A stretch of DNA of 64,000 nt from Dechloromonas denitrificans (GTDB taxonomy: Bacteria > Pseudomonadota > Gammaproteobacteria > Burkholderiales > Rhodocyclaceae). The stretch spans positions 888,501 through 952,500 of the forward strand of contig NZ_CP075187.1 in NCBI RefSeq assembly GCF_020510665.1. Reading direction: 5' to 3'. Positions 56,207 through 64,000 of the stretch are shown here, in pieces (within the stretch, counting starts at the first letter, position 1; every line of letters starts with the position of its first letter). A program made the translations under genes and the position numbers. The notes below the pieces were generated by a model. That model was not told the origin of the DNA. It saw only the letters and a program-made list of their open reading frames with translations, and did no database searches.

Positions 56207-56472
56207 TTGAGAGATATCCAGTAAGCCAAGAGTATCAGGCTGGAAACAAGAATCAGCCAGCCTTCGAGCAGCAGGCGCCACATCAGGGGCGCCTCGCGCA
56301 GTTCCATAAAGTCGAGAATGACTAGTCGGCCTTTGATAAAGGCGATCAGCAGCATGGTGACAATGGCCCAGGTGCCGGCGGCACCGACCTCACCGAGATA
56401 CCAGGTCATCGCCGTGGCGACAAGAAGAACGAGCCAGGCTCGATGGGCGGGGTTGTTAAGCAGGTGATTCAT
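56203..56472 (-). CDS. norF: NorF-like small membrane protein (cytochrome c oxidase subunit IV type)
   Basis: An 89-residue protein with three membrane segments (about 12-28, 32-48 and 68-86) and the conserved loop KGRLVILDFMELR of the caa3/NorF subunit IV-like family. In denitrifiers norE and norF assist NO reductase function. The start at 56472 overlaps the norE stop by one base and the end overlaps norQ by four bases. Confidence 0.85.
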   Translation of the reverse strand: MNHLLNNPAHRAWLVLLVATAMTWYLGEVGAAGTWAIVTMLLIAFIKGRLVILDFMELREAPLMWRLLLEGWLILVSSLILLAYWISLK

Positions 56473-57074
56473 CAGCGCATCACATAAACAAGCGGGAAAA
56501 GAATGATCCACAGTAGATCGACCATGTGCCAGTACGCCGCGCCGCTTTCCAGCCCGTTGGCATTTTGGCTGGTGTACGCACCTTGACGTGCCTGGAACCA
56601 GAGGACAGCAAGAATCACCATGCCGAGTATGACGTGCATGAAGTGAAAAAAGGTCAGTGAAATATAAAACATGTAGAAAGTATTGGTCGACATCGAAATG
56701 CCGGCGCCAAACTTGGCCGCGTACTCGAATACCTTGACGACCAGAAAGCCGCCGCCGCAGAGGAAGCCGAGCAGAATGTTGCGTGCCACGGCCGGGATGT
56801 CGTCGCGATGTGCAGCCTGGACTGCGAGTACGACAAACCATGAGCCGGTGATCAACAGTACGGTATTCAGTGCTCCGGCGTTCCGGTCCAGCGTCTGCTG
56901 GTAAAGATTGAACAGTGCCGGATCGTGCGCCCGGGCAAAGGCGTAGGAGGCAAAAAAAACGGCAAAAGCCAGCATTTCTGCCAGGATGAAAAACCAGATG
57001 GCAAGATCGCCGGGGAGTTTTCTGGCAGGGGCTGGGCCGGTTGTCGTGCCGGTGATGGTCTGTGTTTCACTCAT
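56472..57074 (-). CDS. norE: NorE, cytochrome c oxidase subunit III-like protein
   Basis: A 200-residue membrane protein with about five hydrophobic segments and the subunit III motifs FFILAEMLAFAVFFASYAF and FHFMHVILGM. NorE is an accessory of NO reductase rather than a core subunit. It is the first gene of the overlapping run norE-norF-norQ-orf-orf-norD. A terminator separates it from norB upstream, so it probably has its own promoter in the 114-base gap. Confidence 0.88.
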   Translation of the reverse strand: MSETQTITGTTTGPAPARKLPGDLAIWFFILAEMLAFAVFFASYAFARAHDPALFNLYQQTLDRNAGALNTVLLITGSWFVVLAVQAAHRDDIPAVARNILLGFLCGGGFLVVKVFEYAAKFGAGISMSTNTFYMFYISLTFFHFMHVILGMVILAVLWFQARQGAYTSQNANGLESGAAYWHMVDLLWIILFPLVYVMR

Positions 57075-57122
57075 GCTGCCTATGGTAGCGGCAGGCGCAT
57101 CAGCGGAACTTGATCTGGCCCA

Positions 57123-57160
57123 AAAATGGAAAAAGGCGCAGACCTTTCGATCTGCGCCTT
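57123..57160 (-). terminator. Intrinsic terminator of norCB
   Basis: Ten-base-pair stem AAGGCGCAGA/TCTGCGCCTT, followed on the minus strand by TTTTCCATTTTTG, 28 bases after the norB stop. Confidence 0.88.
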
Positions 57161-57188
57161 TGGCTAGTTTGCTAGCGGAAGAGTGGGC

Positions 57189-59010
<1,822 letters not shown>

Positions 59011-59046
59011 TGTTTTTCCCCCTTTCGGAAATTGTTTGGCGCGCCG

Positions 59047-59089
59047 ATGTTAGTTTCTTGGGGGGCTGGCGGGCTTTGATGCCTGCTAA
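59047..59089 (-). promoter_or_regulatory. Predicted Dnr/FNR-dependent promoter of norCB
   Basis: On the plus strand TTGATGCCTGCTAA lies at 59076-59089 and matches TTGAT-N4-ATCAA at 8 of 10 positions. On the minus strand TAACAT (plus 59047-59052) can serve as the -10. The box centre is then about 40-41 bases before the implied start site, with a leader of about 31 bases. Confidence 0.55.
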
Positions 59090-59203
59090 AAAACCTCGAT
59101 TGTCGAAGAATATATATTCCGGTCGAATTGGCCGGGATGGTGGTGTGGCGGTCATTTTGCCGAGGGGCGGTATACTGCGCCCTCCTCAAGTTGAAAGCAT
59201 TCC

Positions 59204-60565
59204 ATGGCCGCACCAGCCGATACCGCCAGCATGGCACTTTTTTGTGATTTCGAGAATGTCGCACTCGGTGTGCGCGATGCTCAGTATGAAAAATTTGACA
59301 TCAAGCCCGTGCTTGAACGTCTACTTGCCAAAGGCAGTATCGTCGTCAAGAAAGCCTATTGCGACTGGGATCGCTACAAGGGCTTCAAGTCGGCCATGCA
59401 CGAAGCCAACTTCGAACTGATTGAAATTCCGCATGTCCGCCAGTCGGGCAAGAATTCAGCGGATATCCGCCTTGTCGTCGATGCGCTCGATCTTTGCTAT
59501 ACCAAATCCCACGTTGATACCTTCGTGATCATTTCCGGCGACTCCGACTTCTCGCCGCTGGTTTCGAAATTGCGCGAGAACGCCAAGCGGGTTATCGGCG
59601 TGGGCGTCAAGCAGTCATGTTCCGACCTGTTGATCGCCAATTGCGACGAGTTCATTTATTACGACGATCTGGTCCGCGATCGTCCGGCCTCGCGTCGTGA
59701 AAATCGTGAGCCTTCGCCGCGCCGTACGCCGGAAGAGGAAAATGGCCGGCGTGAGAAGCTTGAGGCGCGCAAGAACAAGGCGATCGAGCTGGCGACGACA
59801 ACGTTTGCCGATTTGTTCGCCGATCGTGGCGATACCGAGCGGATCTGGGCATCGGTGCTGAAGGAAGTCATCAAGCGCCGCAATCCAGGCTTCAATGAAA
59901 ATTATTATGGCTTCCGCAGTTTTGGCAATCTGCTTGAAGAAGCCGCTAATCGCGGTTTGCTGGGCTTCGGTCGCGATGACAAGTCCGGTGCTTACGTGAC
60001 ACGGGCGCAGCCACGGCCGGTCGTTGTCGAGAATGAAGCGGCCAAGCCGGAGTCTGCGCTTGAGGTTGCTGCGGTCGACGTGCTTGCCGAGCCCCAAATG
60101 GAGCCGGCGGCCGAGTCGGGAACGAGTGGCAATCCGCGTCGTCGCGGTGGCCGTCGGACCCGCAAGGATGGCGATACCCGTGCCGCTCGTCAGCTCGATT
60201 CCGTTGCGCCTGAGGCGCCTGCCGTCGAGCCGGAGCCTCAGCCTGAGGCGTCGCCGGCCGCGGCCGAAGAAGCCCCTGCAGCAGCATCGCGCCGTCGTGG
60301 TGGGCGCCGCAATGGCAAGCCTGAAAGCAGGTCGACCGCGACAGACTTGGCGTCACCCGCCGAATCATCAGCCATTGTTGTTGCCCCTGTCGAAGAAACT
60401 GCCCCGGCCAAAGCCCCGGCACGACGCGGGGTGCGCCGTTCCCGCAAGCCGGCTGGAGAAGAGAGCACATCGGTTCAGGAAGCGGCTGCGGCGGTCGTCG
60501 AGGCTGTTGTCTCTAAACCCAAGCGGGCACCGCGGGCCCGCAAGCCGAAGGCGGCAACCGAGTAA
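59204..60565 (+). CDS. NYN-domain ribonuclease-like protein with OST-HTH/LOTUS domain
   Basis: A 453-residue protein. The N-terminal PIN-like NYN domain (about 8-160) has its acidic residues in ALFCDFENV, KNSADIRLVVDALDL and ISGDSDFSPLV, suggesting metal-dependent RNA cleavage. An OST-HTH/LOTUS fold follows (about 195-270: ...LKEVIKRRNPGFNENYYGFRSFGNLLEEA), an RNA-binding module. The last 180 residues are low-complexity, Ala/Pro/Glu-rich with repeated RRGGRR-type basic patches, typical of RNA association. The biological target is unknown. It is divergent from norC, and one exact GCTGCGGTCGAC motif lies at 60068-60079. Confidence 0.85.
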   Translation: MAAPADTASMALFCDFENVALGVRDAQYEKFDIKPVLERLLAKGSIVVKKAYCDWDRYKGFKSAMHEANFELIEIPHVRQSGKNSADIRLVVDALDLCYTKSHVDTFVIISGDSDFSPLVSKLRENAKRVIGVGVKQSCSDLLIANCDEFIYYDDLVRDRPASRRENREPSPRRTPEEENGRREKLEARKNKAIELATTTFADLFADRGDTERIWASVLKEVIKRRNPGFNENYYGFRSFGNLLEEAANRGLLGFGRDDKSGAYVTRAQPRPVVVENEAAKPESALEVAAVDVLAEPQMEPAAESGTSGNPRRRGGRRTRKDGDTRAARQLDSVAPEAPAVEPEPQPEASPAAAEEAPAAASRRRGGRRNGKPESRSTATDLASPAESSAIVVAPVEETAPAKAPARRGVRRSRKPAGEESTSVQEAAAAVVEAVVSKPKRAPRARKPKAATE

Positions 60566-60575
60566 CAAGGCTTCA

Positions 60576-60598
60576 GGGACGGCATCGATTGCCGTCCC
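60576..60598. terminator. Hairpin between two convergent genes
   Basis: Stem GGGACGGC/GCCGTCCC with a seven-base loop, between stops at 60565 and 60603. No T-run follows on either strand, so it is at best a weak terminator. Confidence 0.45.
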
Positions 60599-60602
60599 AG
60601 GA

Positions 60603-61112
60603 TTAGATGACAAGTAGCAGTTTGGCGCGCAGCGCTTCTGCTTCACGCTTGCCTTCGCGTGACATGACCAGTGCGTGGTACCACTCGTCGTACAAGGCAC
60701 GCAGCCCGGCGTGGCCTTCTGCCTGTTCTATCCTGCCGAGCAGTGAGCTGTTGCCGAGCGTGCCGACAAAGGCATTCAGGGTGTTGCTCATGAAATTGCG
60801 CGCCTGCTGCAATTTGAGTGGATCGGTTGCGCCGGAAAGTTCGCGGAAAGCCGTGATCGGGGGCAGGGGTGCGGACAGCTTCTGGCTGGCACCGCTCGAA
60901 TCGGTCATGCTGGCTGCCATGATGTAACCATCTTCTTCAAGCATGCCCAGGGTATGCTGCAAATCGTCGGATTGCAGCATGTCGCGCAGTTCATCGACGG
61001 TACGTTTGCCGTCGATCATGATCAGGACCCGTCGCTGACGGGGTGTCAGCCCGCCCGTTTTGCTGGTGATTTCTGCCTGCCCCTTCGGGGTCTTGGCGAA
61101 TGCTACGCCCAT
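60603..61112 (-). CDS. Protein of unknown function with a winged-helix-like N-terminus
   Basis: A 169-residue soluble protein. Residues 15-65 (LTPRQRRVLIMIDGKRTVDELRDML...LGMLEEDGYI) look like a winged-helix domain, as in proteins that detect a state and act on transcription or motility; the rest is helical. No membrane segment or catalytic motif. The ATG at 61112 with GGAG upstream was chosen; an earlier in-frame start at 61271 would run through the panD terminator. The name is left open. Confidence 0.65.
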   Translation of the reverse strand: MGVAFAKTPKGQAEITSKTGGLTPRQRRVLIMIDGKRTVDELRDMLQSDDLQHTLGMLEEDGYIMAASMTDSSGASQKLSAPLPPITAFRELSGATDPLKLQQARNFMSNTLNAFVGTLGNSSLLGRIEQAEGHAGLRALYDEWYHALVMSREGKREAEALRAKLLLVI

Positions 61113-61154
61113 CGTTTGTCTCCGGTGGATTTGTAATTGTGCCGGGCATTGTAC

Positions 61155-61186
61155 AGAAAAAGAAAAACCCGCCGGAGGGCGGGTTT
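61155..61186 (-). terminator. Intrinsic terminator of panD
   Basis: Nine-base-pair stem AAACCCGCC/GGCGGGTTT with a GGAG loop, followed on the minus strand by TTCTTTTTC, about 24 bases after the panD stop. Confidence 0.85.
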
Positions 61187-61209
61187 CTGGGTCAGCGCGG
61201 GCCGGAAAA

Positions 61210-61593
61210 TCAGGCGGCGGCTTGCGTCGGGATCTTGTGACCACGACGGGTGATGCGGTTTTGCGAATCAACGTAAATCAGGTCCGGCTCGTATTTGGCC
61301 AGTTCGATTTCGTTATACACCGCAAAGGTGGCAATGATCAGGATATCGCCAGGTGCGGCGCGGCGGGCTGCCGAACCGTTGACCGAGATGACGCCTGAAC
61401 CACGTTCGGCCCGGATCGCATAGGTCGTGAAGCGTTCACCGTTGTTCACGTTCCAGATGTCGATCTGTTCATACTCCTTGATGTTGGCCGCTTCGAGCAG
61501 GTCTTCATCGATGGCGCAGGAACCCTCGTAGTGCAGATCGGCATGGGTGGCCGTTACACGGTGCAGCTTGGATTTCAACATCGTTCTCTGCAT
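61210..61593 (-). CDS. panD: Aspartate 1-decarboxylase PanD
   Basis: Makes beta-alanine for pantothenate. The proenzyme cleaves itself at G24-S25 in HYEGSCAID to form the pyruvoyl cofactor. Starting at ATG 61593 ([13 protein letters not shown]) puts the serine exactly at position 25 as in E. coli, so this start was preferred to 61605. The 127-residue length is typical. It follows panC on the same strand after a 90-base gap. Confidence 0.96.
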   Translation of the reverse strand: MQRTMLKSKLHRVTATHADLHYEGSCAIDEDLLEAANIKEYEQIDIWNVNNGERFTTYAIRAERGSGVISVNGSAARRAAPGDILIIATFAVYNEIELAKYEPDLIYVDSQNRITRRGHKIPTQAAA

Positions 61594-61683
61594 GGTTTCA
61601 ATCATCCAGAAGGTTGGGGGAAGCGCATTGTAACGACAAAATCCCTAGTGTCAACGCGCGTAATTATGATGATTGTCGCTTGC

Positions 61684-62526
<843 letters not shown>

Positions 62527-63345
62527 TTAACCGGCGTAGGTATGTTCCGGGCCGGGGTAGCTGCCATCCTTGATGGCGGTTACAGCGCGGGCGGCAGCAT
62601 CGGCAATGCTGGTTGCGCCGTCCATGAAATTGCGGACAAACTTGGCTTTCTTGCCCGGCGGGATGTCGAAAGCGTCGTGCAGTACGGTGACCTGGCCAGA
62701 AGTTTCCTTGCCGGCACCGATCCCAATGGTGATGATGTGCAGGCTGGCGGTGACGGCGGTAGCCAGTGCTGCCGGCACCGCCTCGATGACGATCATGGTT
62801 GCACCGGCTTCCTGCAATGCCAGGGCGTCGTCCTTCAAGCGTTGCGCCGCTGCTTCGCCCTTGCCCTGCACCTTGTAGCCGCCCAGTGCGTGCACCGATT
62901 GTGGTGTCAGGCCGATGTGGCCGCAAACCGGAATGCCGCGCTGTACGAGGAATGCCACGGTCGACGCCATTTCGCGGCCGCCTTCCAGCTTGACCATCTG
63001 GGCGCCGGCCGCCATCAGCGTTACGGCGTTGCGGAAGGCTTGTTCCGGCGATTCCTGGTAGCTGCCGAAAGGCATGTCGGCGATGATGAAGGCGCGGCTG
63101 GAACCGCGTTTGACCGCAGCCGTGTGATAGGCGATATCGCTGACCGTGACCGGCAACGTCGTGTCGTGCCCTTGAATGACATTGCCCAGCGAGTCGCCGA
63201 TCAGCAAGGTTTCAACGCCGGCATCATCGAGCAGACGGGCAAAGCTGGCGTCGTAGCAAGTGAACATGACGACCTTCTCGCCCGCCTGGTACAACTTGGC
63301 GAGATCGGCTTGGGTCAGGCGGCGGGTAATGGTTTGAGCGGACAT
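62527..63345 (-). CDS. panB: 3-methyl-2-oxobutanoate hydroxymethyltransferase PanB
   Basis: Transfers a hydroxymethyl group to ketoisovalerate to start pantothenate synthesis. The 272 residues have the blocks [32 protein letters not shown] and [20 protein letters not shown]. It starts directly after the stop of the DUF486 gene, so it belongs to the same transcript. Confidence 0.96.
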   Translation of the reverse strand: MSAQTITRRLTQADLAKLYQAGEKVVMFTCYDASFARLLDDAGVETLLIGDSLGNVIQGHDTTLPVTVSDIAYHTAAVKRGSSRAFIIADMPFGSYQESPEQAFRNAVTLMAAGAQMVKLEGGREMASTVAFLVQRGIPVCGHIGLTPQSVHALGGYKVQGKGEAAAQRLKDDALALQEAGATMIVIEAVPAALATAVTASLHIITIGIGAGKETSGQVTVLHDAFDIPPGKKAKFVRNFMDGATSIADAAARAVTAIKDGSYPGPEHTYAG

Positions 63346-63708
63346 TTATGAACGGAAAACGAAATAGACGGCGCCAAGGATACACAGGGCCGCCCATAAA
63401 TAGTCAAGCTTGAGCGGTTGATCCATGTAGAAAACGACAAAAGGGACGAAAACCGCAAGCGTGATCACCTCCTGCAGGATTTTCAGTTGGCCGAGATCAA
63501 GCTCGCTGTGGCCGATACGGTTGGCCGGTACCTGCAGCAGGTATTCGAACAGTGCGATGCCCCAGGAGGCCAGGGCCGCGATCCACCATGGCTTGTCGTT
63601 CAGGTTCTTGAGGTGCGAGTACCAGGCGAAAGTCATGAAGACATTCGATAGCGCCAGCAGCACCACGGTCTGCCAGAGCACCGGGATGTTGAAACCGAAC
63701 AGGTTCAC
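63346..63708 (-). CDS. DUF486 (DMT-like) four-helix membrane protein
   Basis: A 120-residue membrane protein with four hydrophobic segments (about 8-28, 40-58, 78-94 and 100-117) and the motif TFAWYSHLKN typical of DUF486. Function unknown; the fold suggests a small transporter. It overlaps folK by four bases and abuts panB. Confidence 0.85.
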   Translation of the reverse strand: MNLFGFNIPVLWQTVVLLALSNVFMTFAWYSHLKNLNDKPWWIAALASWGIALFEYLLQVPANRIGHSELDLGQLKILQEVITLAVFVPFVVFYMDQPLKLDYLWAALCILGAVYFVFRS

Positions 63709-64000
63709 AGCCGGGTACAGCCCTGATTGGCGACGGCGGGCAGCCAGGCGGAAATCGGGCCGCGCCGTGGCAGTTGCAGGTTGGGTGCGATTTCGGCCAG
63801 CGGTTGAAGGACGAATGCCCTGAGATGCAGGCGCGGGTGTGGCAGGATCAGGCGTGGCAGGTCGATTTCGAGGTCGTTGTAGAGCAGGACGTCAAGATCG
63901 AGGGTGCGCGGGCCGTTGCGTTCGGCCCGGATGCGACCGAAGCGTTGTTCGAGGTCGAGCAGCGCATCGAGCAGGGCTTCGGGCGCCAAGGTCGTTTCGA
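63705..64000 (-). CDS. folK: 7,8-dihydro-6-hydroxymethylpterin pyrophosphokinase FolK, start beyond the window
   Basis: Folate biosynthesis enzyme that pyrophosphorylates hydroxymethyl-dihydropterin. The visible C-terminal two thirds has the signature NGPRTLDLDVLLY followed by LPHPRLHLRAFVLQPLAEIAP. The reading frame continues past the right edge without a stop, and the in-frame TTG at 63989 is not the real start. It overlaps the DUF486 gene by four bases. Confidence 0.92.
   Translation of the reverse strand, partial: ETTLAPEALLDALLDLEQRFGRIRAERNGPRTLDLDVLLYNDLEIDLPRLILPHPRLHLRAFVLQPLAEIAPNLQLPRRGPISAWLPAVANQGCTRL

Noticed and set aside
57110..57123. TTGATCTGGCCCAA as an FNR box for norE
   Set aside because: Only 8 of 10 match and it lies so close to the norE ATG that transcription would have to start at the start codon. 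It may still be weakly used.

Overview
The window looks like chromosomal DNA of a high-GC, denitrifying, cyanophycin-storing betaproteobacterium. Gene content and order (cphA pair with its ABC/DUF1854 partners, nirJ-nirN, norCB with norEFQD, K+-independent H+-pyrophosphatase beside PPi-phosphofructokinase) fit the Rhodocyclales (Dechloromonas/Azonexus-like). That placement is inference from gene families, not from a marker gene. No rRNA, tRNA or CRISPR array was recognised, and no gene-free stretch exceeds 300 bases.

Layout. 1-7.4 kb (minus): two cyanophycin synthetases, a DUF1854 protein, an ABC exporter and a truncated receiver protein. 7.5-10.3 kb (plus): nirJ-nirN for heme d1, behind a good FNR/Dnr box. 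10.4-15.8 kb: ComB-like phosphatase, a Csp1-type copper-storage protein, an L,D-transpeptidase, a nucleoside-recognition membrane protein, rluE, a DUF192 protein and ubiC. 15.8-28.5 kb: two nearly identical 1,603-bp IS1182-type elements in the same orientation, 11,036 bp apart, bracketing housekeeping genes (sodB, xseA, exbB/exbD, lpxK, Trm112, kdsB, adk, PPi-PFK, hppA). Each sits inside a palindromic intrinsic terminator and has its own 16-bp palindromic target duplication, so they are independent insertions.

28.5-51.4 kb is a biofilm-adhesin locus: a LapB-type type I secretion ATPase, a LapC/HlyD-type fusion protein, a LuxR-type regulator with a degenerate receiver, and an 18.4-kb gene for a 6,138-residue LapA-like adhesin. 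The adhesin has an N-terminal retention module with a PAAG site, about 46 Ig-like domains (39 opening with an EF-hand-type calcium loop), PA14-like, cadherin-like and VWA domains, RTX repeats and a C-terminal secretion signal. Its core is exactly three tandem 4,497-bp copies that are almost identical.

51.4-59.1 kb (minus) is a nitric oxide reductase region: norC-norB, then norE-norF-norQ, two further membrane genes (a four-helix protein and a NapH/NosR-like polyferredoxin), norD and a Crp/Fnr (Dnr-like) regulator, nearly all overlapping or within a few bases. The norC promoter carries an FNR-like box at about -41. 59.2-64 kb: a NYN-LOTUS protein, an unknown gene, panD, panC, panB, a DUF486 protein and the start-truncated folK.

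The most unusual signals are the homogenised 4.5-kb adhesin repeats with serial EF-hand loops, the reciprocal swap of terminators at the two IS insertions, an over-represented 12-mer (GCTGCGGTCGAC) that forms a 34-bp perfect palindrome at one place, and a cluster of DnaA-like boxes between xseA and exbB.
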